From Amycolatopsis sp. FDAARGOS 1241 (GTDB taxonomy: Bacteria > Actinomycetota > Actinomycetes > Mycobacteriales > Pseudonocardiaceae): a DNA stretch of 64,000 nucleotides. Location of the stretch: contig NZ_CP069526.1 of assembly GCF_016889705.1 (NCBI RefSeq), forward strand, positions 4,526,001 to 4,590,000. Reading direction: 5' to 3'. The notes under the pieces are model-generated. The model saw nothing but the letters and a program-made list of their open reading frames with translations. It did no database searches and was not told the DNA's origin. The position numbers and the translations under genes are program-made. Below, piece after piece: positions 9,582 to 17,062 of this stretch. Each line of letters starts with the position of its first letter. Position 1 is the stretch's first letter.

Positions 9582-10025
9582 TCAAGCCGGTTCGACGCGA
9601 AACACCGCAATCCGCTCTGCCGCCGCGGCCACTGCGTCCGGTGAGGGTCCCCCGGCCAGCCCCGTGGTCACGAAGCGCTTCCCGACGCTCGCCGGGCTCC
9701 CGGCTACGAGCCGGCGCAACAAGGGCCGCCGGGCTTCCAACGGGACTTCGACCAGGCGAGCCGTCGTGGATTTCCGTCCGCGCTGCAGCGTGACGGTGTC
9801 CGCGGCGCGCGCGTTCGCCACCCACGCGGCCTTCGGGAAGGCTTGGAAGATGTAGCGGCCCCCGTCGAGTTCGTTGACCGCGATGGGGAAGGTTCGCGGC
9901 AGGCCGGTGCGCCGGCCCCGAACGGTGAGCAGCTGCATCGGCCCGAACGCGATCCCGACGCGCTGCAGTCCGGCGATGAACTTGTTGATCGTGTTGACCA
10001 TCCGGCGATGGCTGTTCGTCTCCAT
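9582..10025 (-). CDS. Nitroreductase-family deazaflavin (F420)-dependent enzyme, Ddn-like
   Basis: About 147 residues with the split-barrel fold of the Ddn/FDOR-A family, which use reduced coenzyme F420 (or flavin) to reduce quinones and nitro compounds. The conserved core LLTVRGRRTGLPRTFPI is near residue 35 and is followed by the usual IFQAFPKAAWVANARA segment. The C-terminus is FRVEPA. ATG 10025 is preferred; an in-frame GTG nine bases upstream is possible, and neither has a strong ribosome site. It is divergent from a MarR gene with about 130 bases between, so MarR control of this enzyme is likely. Confidence 0.82.
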   Translation of the reverse strand: METNSHRRMVNTINKFIAGLQRVGIAFGPMQLLTVRGRRTGLPRTFPIAVNELDGGRYIFQAFPKAAWVANARAADTVTLQRGRKSTTARLVEVPLEARRPLLRRLVAGSPASVGKRFVTTGLAGGPSPDAVAAAAERIAVFRVEPA

Positions 10026-10047
10026 GGCGTCCACCGTACCCGAACTT

Positions 10048-10062
10048 ATACGAGTTTCATAT
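10048..10062. promoter_or_regulatory. Candidate MarR operator between the Ddn-like and MarR genes
   Basis: ATACGAgttTCATAT is an inverted repeat with one mismatch in six-base arms. A related, weaker element with CATACGAA lies near 10126-10133 on the MarR side. The spacing and AT-rich content stand out from the surrounding GC-rich DNA. Binding is inferred from the divergent arrangement. Confidence 0.45.
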
Positions 10063-10155
10063 CATCTCCGACTCATAGCATCCTCCTGATCACACGCCGG
10101 CCGGGGCGCGATAAGATACGGAACCCATACGAACCCGGACACGGAAGCGGAGCAC

Positions 10156-10647
10156 ATGAGCCCAGCAGCCGATCGGGGCGCGGCGCGGCGGCGCCGGCGG
10201 CTCACGGTCGCGGTCAAGGACGCGTTCCGCGACGTGAACATCCAGCTCTCGCTGCTCAACCGGAGATTCGGCGGCCGCGTGGAGCTGCGCGAGTCCGACT
10301 GGACCTGCCTGGACTTCATCAACCGACACGGACCCGTGACGCCGACCGAACTCGCGCGGCGCACCGGGCTGCACCCGGCGACCCTGACCGGCATCCTGGA
10401 CCGGCTGCAGAAGAGCGGCTGGATCGTCCGGGAGCGCGATCCCGAAGCCGCCGACCGCCGCGCCGTCACGCTGCGCGGCGTACGCGAGCGCAACGCCGAG
10501 CTCTACCAGGTCTTCGCCGGCATGAACACCCGCATGGACGATCTGTGCGCGCGCTACACCGAAGCCGAACTGGAAGTGATCACCGACTTTCTCCTCCGCA
10601 CCGCAGCGGCCGGCCAGGCATCGGCCGAGGAACTCGCGCAGGACTGA
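10156..10647 (+). CDS. MarR-family transcriptional regulator
   Basis: A 163-residue winged-helix protein. The HTH is PVTPTELARRTGLHPATLTG and the wing RERDPEAADRRAVTLRGV, both standard MarR segments, with flanking dimerisation helices (VAVKDAFRDVNIQLSLLN; YTEAELEVITDFLL). The ATG at 10156 follows GGAGCAC. It most likely represses itself and the divergent Ddn-like oxidoreductase and responds to a small aromatic or oxidising ligand; the ligand is unknown. Confidence 0.9.
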   Translation: MSPAADRGAARRRRRLTVAVKDAFRDVNIQLSLLNRRFGGRVELRESDWTCLDFINRHGPVTPTELARRTGLHPATLTGILDRLQKSGWIVRERDPEAADRRAVTLRGVRERNAELYQVFAGMNTRMDDLCARYTEAELEVITDFLLRTAAAGQASAEELAQD

Positions 10648-10737
10648 CCAGGCCACGGCGCCTGGCTGCGCCCATCGGGTGAGCAGAACTGCTGCGCTCC
10701 GACAGCCGGGATACGTGATCGTCACAAAACCCGGCGT

Positions 10738-11517
10738 TCAGAGCGCTTTGATCGTGCGTCCGTCGATGAAGTGGCCGGCGCCAGTGATGTTGCCGGCGAC
10801 CTCGGACAGGAGGAAGACGATCAACGCCACCACTTCACGCGGCTCGGTGATCCGCCCGCTCATCATGCCGAACGCCCTGGGGATCCGTTCGACGAAGGCG
10901 GCGTGGTCGAGACCGGAGCAGGCGGCGGCCTGACTGCCGTAGCCGCGGGCGGCTTCCCACAGGCCGTGCGAGCCGCGCCCGGCGACACCGCGTTGACGCG
11001 CACGCCCTGCGGCCTGAATTCCTCGGCCAGGGATTCCCCCACGCCGTCAGGGCCGCTTCGGCCGCGCTGTACGCGATGGGTCCCGCCGCGGGAAGCCGCG
11101 AGTTGAGGGACGAGACAGTGACGACGGAGCCCCTCCGCGAGAGCAAGCTGTCCGTCGCGGCGCGGGTGACGCGGACGGCGCTGAAGAGGTTCAGCTCGAA
11201 CACCTGGCGCCACGGCTCGTCGGAGACTTCGCGAAAGCCCGCCAACTCCACCGGCTCGCTGCCCCCGACGTTGTTCACGAGGAGGTCGACACCGCCGAGT
11301 TCGGCGACCGCGCGCCGGACGAACTCGGCGGCCCCGTCCGCACTTCGCAAGCCGGCCGCGATCGCCACCGCACCCGACTCCGTGAGCTCCGGGGTGATGG
11401 TGCGCGCCGCACCGGCCACGCGAGCACCCTCCTCGGGCAGCGCGCGCACGGTCGCCAGTCCGATCCCCTGCTCGCCCCGGCGACGATCGCGGTCTTCCCC
11501 GCGAGATCGACTTTCAT
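10738..11517 (-). pseudogene. Short-chain dehydrogenase/reductase, interrupted by three frameshifts
   Basis: Classical SDR sequence appears in four consecutive pieces in changing frames. Piece one has MKVDLAGKTAIVAGAS, the start of the TGxxxGxG dinucleotide site; piece two QGIGLATVRALPEEGARVAG, LLVNNVGG (NNAG-type motif), VVTVSSLNSRLPAAG (catalytic Ser) and AYSAAEAALTA (YxxxK region, with Ala where Lys is expected); piece three GESLAEEFRPQGVRVNAVSPG; piece four ends GHFIDGRTIKAL. Single-base losses near 11465, 11035 and 10970 would restore about 260 residues, the normal size. GGAGGAG precedes the ATG at 11517. It lies 21 bases downstream of a similarly broken TetR gene. Whether these are true mutations or assembly errors cannot be told here. 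Confidence 0.8.
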
Positions 11518-11538
11518 CGACTCCTCCCACACCGGGGC

Positions 11539-12104
11539 TCAGAGCGAGGCGATCGTGGCGTCGACGACCCGGAGCAGCCGTTCGCGCCCGTCGGGCAGCC
11601 GGGCCAGTATTCGCAGCCCCACCACCGTGGTGAGCAACCTGCTCGCCACCGCCCGGGCATCCCGATCTCACCCGCGCGCCGGCCTGCTTCGACCGCGGCG
11701 CGGAAAGCCTCCTCGCTGCGGTCGAACATCCAGCCGACCAGCCCGGGGGCCACCGCATCGGCACCGGCCAGCTCCGCGGCCGTGTTGACCGCGAGGCACC
11801 CTCGGCGCTCGGGATCGGGCAGATCCATCTCGACCAGCGCGCAGATCGCCCGGCGCAGCCGCTCCCGCACCGGGCCCGGCTCACCGAGCACGTCGATCAG
11901 CGACGGCACCTGGCTCTGCCGGTAGCGCCCCAGCGCCTGCTCGAACAGGCCGTGCTCGCTGCCGACCGCGTGGAGAGACTGCCCTTGCCGATCCCCAGCG
12001 CGTCGACGAGGTCGTGGGGCGTCGTAGCGCATAACCCTGCCGCCAGAAATTCTCCATCGCCCGCGCCACGGCGACCTCCGGATTGACTGCTTGGGCCTGC
12101 CCAC
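11539..12104 (-). pseudogene. TetR-family regulator, interrupted by about four frameshifts
   Basis: Reading across frames gives a complete TetR of about 190 residues: MGRPKQ, then AVARAMENFWRQGY, TTPHDLVDALGIGKGSL (the HTH), HAVGSEHGLFEQALGRYR, the long effector-domain piece from QSQVPSLIDVLGEPGPVRE to RRAGEIG, and a C-terminus DARAVASRLLTTVVGLRILA to the TGA at 11539. Each junction needs one base gained or lost. The GTG start at 12104 is followed upstream by a perfect inverted repeat. TetR plus SDR is a familiar regulator-target pair, so this protein would normally repress itself and the SDR gene behind it. Confidence 0.78.
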
Positions 12105-12108
12105 GGAA

Positions 12109-12140
12109 TGACCGCAGCGCAGTTTCCTACCTTGCGGTCA
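12109..12140. promoter_or_regulatory. TetR operator upstream of the TetR-SDR pair
   Basis: TGACCGCA and TGCGGTCA form perfect eight-base arms around a 16-base spacer, starting five bases upstream of the TetR GTG. On the coding strand one arm reads as TTGACC and could serve as the -35 region. Intact although the genes behind it are broken. Confidence 0.65.
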
Positions 12141-12222
12141 ACAACCTCGGGCGCGATCACTGTGGATGACCGGGGAGCAGCGGAAAGCTTCGAGATGCGG
12201 AGCTCATGCCGGGAAGCACTGA

Positions 12223-13842
12223 TCAGGTGAACAGCGTCCCGGCCGTCAGCAGACGGGTGAGTTCGGTCGCTGCGGCGACTGCGCGGGCCGCGTATTCCTC
12301 GGTGCGCGCGGGGTCGAAGCGGTAGTGCGGGATCGTGATCGTGATGGCGCCCGCGACGACGCCGTCGGTGAAGAACGGCGCCGCGATGCCGGAGGCTTCC
12401 GGGATGCGTTCGCCGGTGCTGACGGCGTAGCCGCGTTCACGGATGAGGGCGAGGTCCGCCTGCAGCGCGGCACGGTCCACCATCGTCGTGGGTGAGAAGC
12501 GCTCGAAGCGCTGGGCCTCGAACGATTCCGCGCCGCTCCAGGCGAGAACCGCTTTGCCGGCCGCGCCGGCGTGAAGCGGGGCGGTGGAGCCGAGCGGGAT
12601 GACGTACTGGATGGGTTTGTCACTGGTGTGCCCGGCTTCGAACACGACGCCTTCGGCCGCCGGGTCGTAGCGGGCCAGATAGGCGCTTTCGCCGAGGTCG
12701 CGCACGAGTTCTGCGAGGAGATCGGCGGCGACGGGGCCGATGCCGGTGCCGCGGCCGAGCCGGGCGGCCCAGACGAGGAGTTCCGCGCCGGCTTCGTAGC
12801 GGTCGGAGGCGAGGGCGCGGGCGAGGCCCAAGTCGGCGAGGGCGCCGAGCAGCCGGGCCGCAGTGGCGCGGCCGCTGGAGATGCCCGCGGTGAGATCGTC
12901 GACGGACAGGCCCCCGGCGGATGAGCGTGCCAGCGCGTCGAGAGCCGCGGCCACGCGCACGATGGAGCGCCGTTCGGCGGATACCCCCGAGGGATCCGCG
13001 GCGCTGTCCGGTGCGACTCGCGAAACCTGGGCAACCGGAACTGCGAGGGCCGCGGTCAGCCGGCCGGCCGCGGCCTTGACGAGTTCGCCGAGCCGCCGCA
13101 GTTCGTCCTCATCGGACAGCCGGTGCCGGGGAACCGTGATGTTGAAGGCGCCCGCCGGCTCCCCGTCGCGGAAGTAGGCGGCCGCGGCGCCGGCGGCTTC
13201 GGGGATGCGCTCGGCGACGCTCGTCGCGAAGCCCTGCTCTCGTACCTGCTTCAGTTCGGTGCGCAGCAGGTCGAGGTCACCGATGGTCGAACCGGTCAAC
13301 GCCGGACGGTCCAAAGTGGTCAGAAAATCTCCGGGAACGTTCGCCAGGATCGCCTTTCCGGCCGAACCCGCGTGCAGCGGCGACTTCGATCCGATGCGGA
13401 CGGAGTAGCGCACGGGCTTGCCGCACTCGACCGAGCTCACGACACTGGCCGACTCCTCCCCCGCCGTGTACGTCAGCAGCATCGCCGTCTCGCCGGCTTC
13501 GCGCTCGAGCGCCACGAGCTCGTCGTGGCCGCGGGTGAGCAGCACGTTGCGCTCGCCGAGGAACTTCGCCCACGCCAGCAGCCGCGGCCCCGGGTCGTAC
13601 CGGCCGTTCGGCTGGCCGCGAACGACCCGCAGGTCACCCAGCGTCTGCAGGATCCGGTGCACCGCGCTGCGGCTGACGTCCAGGTGTGCCGCGAGCTCCC
13701 GCACGCCGGTGTCACCGTCCTGGCGCGCGATGACGGCGTCGAGCACCGCGAACACCCGCCCGGTCATCCCGAGCGAGCGGAACCGCGGCTGTCCCTCGAC
13801 CGCCACGCCCGGTCCGCTCATGCCCTCTTCCCGTGCACTCAC
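12223..13842 (-). CDS. Double-length IclR-family regulator (tandem IclR units)
   Basis: About 539 residues, twice the usual IclR size of about 260. The first half has the HTH (RELAAHLDVSRSAVHRILQTL, residues about 50-70) and an effector domain containing PLHAGSAGKAILANVPG, SVAERIPEAAGAAAAYF and GAFNITVP. The second half repeats the order: VDDLTAGISSGRATAARLL, then PLHAGAAGKAVLAW, STGERIPEASGIAAPFF and GAITITIP. The gene is therefore an internal duplication and may act as a single-chain dimer. GTG 13842 is chosen for GGAGGGGAG upstream; ATG 13821 is also possible. It is divergent from the kinase gene that opens the CoA-catabolic operon and is its probable regulator, acting at the palindrome 13919-13935. 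Confidence 0.9.
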   Translation of the reverse strand: MSAREEGMSGPGVAVEGQPRFRSLGMTGRVFAVLDAVIARQDGDTGVRELAAHLDVSRSAVHRILQTLGDLRVVRGQPNGRYDPGPRLLAWAKFLGERNVLLTRGHDELVALEREAGETAMLLTYTAGEESASVVSSVECGKPVRYSVRIGSKSPLHAGSAGKAILANVPGDFLTTLDRPALTGSTIGDLDLLRTELKQVREQGFATSVAERIPEAAGAAAAYFRDGEPAGAFNITVPRHRLSDEDELRRLGELVKAAAGRLTAALAVPVAQVSRVAPDSAADPSGVSAERRSIVRVAAALDALARSSAGGLSVDDLTAGISSGRATAARLLGALADLGLARALASDRYEAGAELLVWAARLGRGTGIGPVAADLLAELVRDLGESAYLARYDPAAEGVVFEAGHTSDKPIQYVIPLGSTAPLHAGAAGKAVLAWSGAESFEAQRFERFSPTTMVDRAALQADLALIRERGYAVSTGERIPEASGIAAPFFTDGVVAGAITITIPHYRFDPARTEEYAARAVAAATELTRLLTAGTLFT

Positions 13843-13918
13843 CTGTCTCCCCTCCGCGGCCACTGTAACCAGCCACCTTGACAACCCGCGCTTGCCGGGG
13901 CCAGGATCCTCGACGAGT

Positions 13919-13935
13919 TCGGGACGCTGTCCCGA
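13919..13935. promoter_or_regulatory. Perfect 17-base palindrome in the IclR/kinase divergent promoter
   Basis: TCGGGACGCTGTCCCGA has perfect seven-base arms around GCT. It lies 33 bases before the kinase start and 77 bases before the IclR start, the expected place for an operator serving both directions. Recognition by the double IclR protein is inference. Confidence 0.6.
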
Positions 13936-13967
13936 TTTTATCTGCCTGAGTGGTCAGGAGGTCGAAG

Positions 13968-14999
13968 GTGCCGAACCACGAGCCGCCGGGCGTCGACGTA
14001 GCGGCGCTCACGAGGTGGCTGGCCGCCCACGGCAGCGCCATCGAACCGCCGATCACGGTGACGACGATCTCCGCCGGCCGGTCCAACCTCACGTTCTCGG
14101 TGCGCGACGCCACCGGCGCGCAGTACGTCCTGCGCCGGCCGCCGCTGGGCGCGCTGGAATCCGGCGCCCACGACGTCGGCCGCGAGCGGCGCATCCTCTC
14201 CGCGCTGAGCGCCACCGCCGTACCGGTGCCGGAGCCCGTCGCGGAGTGCACCGACCCGGACGTGCTCGGCGCGCCGTTCTTCCTGATGGACTTCGTGCCC
14301 GGCCGGACGCTGAGCCCGGACACCGCCGCGGCGCTGTCCCCCGAGGTCAAGCGCACGATCGGCCGGCGGCTGCCGGAGGTCCTCGCCCAGCTGCACGCCC
14401 TGGACGTCACGGAGATCGGGCTGGGTGAGCTGCGCCGGGACCGCGGTTACGTCGAACGCCAGCTGCGCCGCTGGCAACGGCAGTTCGACGCGGTGGACCT
14501 TCCCGCCGCGAGCCCGCTGCGCGCCGTCGCCGGCCGGCTGGCCGCCCGCGTCCCCGAACCGCAGGGCAGCTCTCTGCTGCACGGCGACTACAAAGCCGAG
14601 AACGTGCTGCTCACCCCCGGCGGCGGCGTGGCCGCCGTGCTCGACTGGGAGCTCGCCTCCGTCGGCGACCCGCTCGCCGACCTGGGCTGGCTGCTCGTGT
14701 GGTGGGCGCTGCCGGACAACCCCGGCAAGTGGATCTCCCCGCCCGCCACGCTCGCGGGCGGTTTCCCCGACCACGCCGACCTCGTCAGCGCGTACGCCGC
14801 CCGGTCCCCCCTCGACGTCTCCGACCTGCCGTACTACGTCGCCTTCTCCTACTGGCGCCTCTCGTGCATCAACACCACCACCCGCGCGCGCTTCACGGCC
14901 GGAGCGATGGGCGACAAGGAACTCGACGTGGCCGCGCTCGACGCCCAGGTCGAGTGGCAGCTGACCGAAGCGCTGCAGTCACTGGCCCACGCGGGCTGA
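13968..14999 (+). CDS. APH-fold kinase, ACAD10/ACAD11 and LvaA-like
   Basis: A 343-residue member of the aminoglycoside phosphotransferase/choline kinase fold. The catalytic loop HGDYKAEN is at residues 205-212 and the metal-binding LDWELASVGDPLADLG at 225-240. This second segment closely matches the kinase domain of human ACAD10/ACAD11 and the split kinases paired with acyl-CoA dehydrogenases in bacteria. Such kinases are known to phosphorylate the hydroxyl of 4-hydroxyacyl-CoA (LvaA in the levulinate pathway). The GTG at 13968 is chosen because AGGAGG lies six bases upstream. It is followed after 21 bases by an ACAD11-like dehydrogenase, which supports the same chemistry. It is unlikely to be an antibiotic-resistance enzyme. 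Confidence 0.88.
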   Translation: MPNHEPPGVDVAALTRWLAAHGSAIEPPITVTTISAGRSNLTFSVRDATGAQYVLRRPPLGALESGAHDVGRERRILSALSATAVPVPEPVAECTDPDVLGAPFFLMDFVPGRTLSPDTAAALSPEVKRTIGRRLPEVLAQLHALDVTEIGLGELRRDRGYVERQLRRWQRQFDAVDLPAASPLRAVAGRLAARVPEPQGSSLLHGDYKAENVLLTPGGGVAAVLDWELASVGDPLADLGWLLVWWALPDNPGKWISPPATLAGGFPDHADLVSAYAARSPLDVSDLPYYVAFSYWRLSCINTTTRARFTAGAMGDKELDVAALDAQVEWQLTEALQSLAHAG

Positions 15000-15020
15000 C
15001 CCGACGAGACGGAGCACCGA

Positions 15021-16238
15021 ATGGATTTCTCGCTCTCCCCGCAGGCGACCGAGCGCCTGACCCAGGTCCGCTCCTTCATGGAAGACCTCGTGTACCCTGC
15101 CGAGCCGGTGTACGCGCAGCAGCGCGAAGAGCTGATCGCGGCCGGCCGCACCCACGACGTGCCGCGAGTGCTGGAAGAGCTCATCGCGGCCGCGCGCGAA
15201 CGCGGGCTGTGGAACCTCTTCCTCCCCGACGAGTCCCATCTGACCAATGTGGACTACGCCGTGCTCGCGGAGGAGACCGGCCGCTCGCCCTTCATCGCGC
15301 CCGCGGCCATGAACTGCCTGTCCCCGGACAGCGGCAACATGGAGCTGCTGCACCTGTTCGCCACGGACGATCAGCGTGAACGCTGGCTGAAACCGTTGCT
15401 GGACGGAGCGATCCGCTCCGGGTTCTCGATGACCGAGCCGGACGTGGCCTCCTCCGACGCCACGAACATCTCCACCTCGATCGTGCGCGAGGGCGACGAG
15501 TACGTGATCAACGGCCGCAAGTGGTTCACCACCGGTGCCGCCGACCCCCGCTGCCGGCTGCTGATCGTGCTGGGCCAGAGCGACCCGGACGCGCCGAAGC
15601 ACCGCCGGCACTCGATGGTCCTGGTGCCCATCGACACCCCGGGGGTGAAGGTCGAGCGCGCGCTGCCGGTGTTCGGCTTCCGGGACCAGCAAGGGCATTG
15701 CGAGATCACTTATACCGACGTCCGCGTGCCGGTGAGCAACCTGCTCGGCGAGCAGGGCGGCGGGTTCGCCGTCGCGCAGGCGCGGCTGGGGCCCGGCCGG
15801 ATCCACCACTGCATGCGCGCCGTCGGCATGGCCGAGCGGGCGTTGGAGCTCGCCTGCAAACGCGCGTTGTCGCGCACCGCGTTCGGCGGCCCCCTGGCCG
15901 ACCAGGGAGTCGTGCGCCAGCAGATCGCCGAGTCGCGGATGGAGATCGAACAGGCCCGGCTGCTGGTGCTGCGCACGGCCTGGCTGATCGACGAGGTGGG
16001 CGTGCGCAACGCGCGCTCGGACATCGCGGCCATCAAGATCATCGCGCCACGCGCGGCGCTGAACGTGCTCGACCGGTCGATCCAGATCCACGGCGGGGCC
16101 GGCGTGACCGACGACCTGCCGCTGGCCGAGATCTGGAGCCGCGCGCGCACGCTGCGCATCGTCGACGGGCCGGACGAGGTGCACATCCGCACCGTCGCCC
16201 GCCAGGAGCTCAAGCGCTACCAGGCGGCGGAGATCTGA
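15021..16238 (+). CDS. Acyl-CoA dehydrogenase, ACAD10/11 (LvaC) type
   Basis: FAD enzyme of 405 residues. The N-terminal helical domain is followed by MTEPDVASSDATNIS, the flavin-contacting segment, and the C-terminal domain has FGGPLADQGVVRQQIAESRMEIEQARLL and IQIHGGAGVTDDLPLAEI. The stretches HSMVLVPIDTPGVKV and RLGPGRIHHCMRAVGMAERAL are characteristic of the ACAD10/11 subgroup. In the levulinate pathway and in mammalian ACAD10/11 this subgroup works with a kinase on 4-phosphorylated acyl-CoA, eliminating phosphate to give an enoyl-CoA. The kinase gene lies 21 bases upstream and an enoyl-CoA hydratase starts one base downstream. A plain beta-oxidation role is the alternative. Confidence 0.9.
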   Translation: MDFSLSPQATERLTQVRSFMEDLVYPAEPVYAQQREELIAAGRTHDVPRVLEELIAAARERGLWNLFLPDESHLTNVDYAVLAEETGRSPFIAPAAMNCLSPDSGNMELLHLFATDDQRERWLKPLLDGAIRSGFSMTEPDVASSDATNISTSIVREGDEYVINGRKWFTTGAADPRCRLLIVLGQSDPDAPKHRRHSMVLVPIDTPGVKVERALPVFGFRDQQGHCEITYTDVRVPVSNLLGEQGGGFAVAQARLGPGRIHHCMRAVGMAERALELACKRALSRTAFGGPLADQGVVRQQIAESRMEIEQARLLVLRTAWLIDEVGVRNARSDIAAIKIIAPRAALNVLDRSIQIHGGAGVTDDLPLAEIWSRARTLRIVDGPDEVHIRTVARQELKRYQAAEI

Positions 16239-16239
16239 C

Positions 16240-17022
16240 GTGGCAGAGCTGGAGTTCGAGGTCACCGACGGCGTCGGGACCATCCTGCTGAACCGGCCCG
16301 AGCGCAAGAACGCCTTCACCCTCGCCATGCTCGAGCAGTGGGTGCGCATCATCGAGGACGCGCGCACCGACGACGCCATCCGCGTGCTCGTGGTCACCGG
16401 GGCCGGCGGCGCGTTCTGCTCCGGGGTGGACCTCGGCGTGTTCGACGACGAGACGCGGACCCCGCTCACGGACAAGACGCTGCTGACCGATCGCGTGCAC
16501 CGGATCGCCTACGCCCTCGAAGACTTCGACAAGCCGGTGATCGCCGCGGTCGACGGTGTCGCCGTGGGCGCGGGGATGGACTTCGCGCTCATGGCCGACC
16601 TCCGCGTCGCCTCGGCGTCGGCGCGCTTCTCCGAAGGCTACGTGCGTGTCGGGCTCGTGCCCGGCGACGGCGGGTGCTACCTGCTGCCCCGGCTCGTCGG
16701 CATGTCCCGCTCGCTGGAGCTGTTGTGGACCGGCGACTGGGTGGCCGCCGACGAAGCGGAACGCATCGGTCTGGTCAACCACGTCTACCCCGACGACGAG
16801 TTCGCCCGCCGGACCCGCGAGTTCGCCGCCAAGCTCGCGGCCGGGCCCCCGCTCGCCCTGCGCACCATCAAGCGCGCGACCTACCAGAGCAGCCGCACCG
16901 ACCTGCGGACCGCGCTGGACCTCATCTCGTCCCACCAGGCCGTGATCCAGTCCACTCGCGACTCCGCAGAGGCTCTGACCGCCTTCCGGGAGAAGCGAAA
17001 AGCGGTTTTCGAGGGCCGGTGA
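16240..17022 (+). CDS. Enoyl-CoA hydratase/isomerase
   Basis: Crotonase-fold enzyme of 260 residues. The first oxyanion segment is VTGAGGAFCSGVDLG and the second VDGVAVGAGMDFALMADLRVAS, in the usual places for the family, with the acidic region GYVRVGLVPGDGGCYLLPRLVG following. In true hydratases two glutamates act here; the second is less obvious (VPGDGG), so isomerase or other crotonase activity is possible. The GTG start is one base after the dehydrogenase stop, implying tight coupling. In the proposed route it would hydrate the enoyl-CoA to the 3-hydroxyacyl-CoA that enters beta-oxidation. Confidence 0.88.
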   Translation: MAELEFEVTDGVGTILLNRPERKNAFTLAMLEQWVRIIEDARTDDAIRVLVVTGAGGAFCSGVDLGVFDDETRTPLTDKTLLTDRVHRIAYALEDFDKPVIAAVDGVAVGAGMDFALMADLRVASASARFSEGYVRVGLVPGDGGCYLLPRLVGMSRSLELLWTGDWVAADEAERIGLVNHVYPDDEFARRTREFAAKLAAGPPLALRTIKRATYQSSRTDLRTALDLISSHQAVIQSTRDSAEALTAFREKRKAVFEGR

Positions 17023-17062
17023 TCGCGCCGGCCCGGTTCCCGGACCCCACTGGAGAACAACG

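Noticed and set aside
13968..14999. Aminoglycoside resistance kinase
   Set aside because: The fold is shared, but the LDWELASVGDPLAD wording and its coupling to an ACAD11-type dehydrogenase point to acyl-CoA metabolism.
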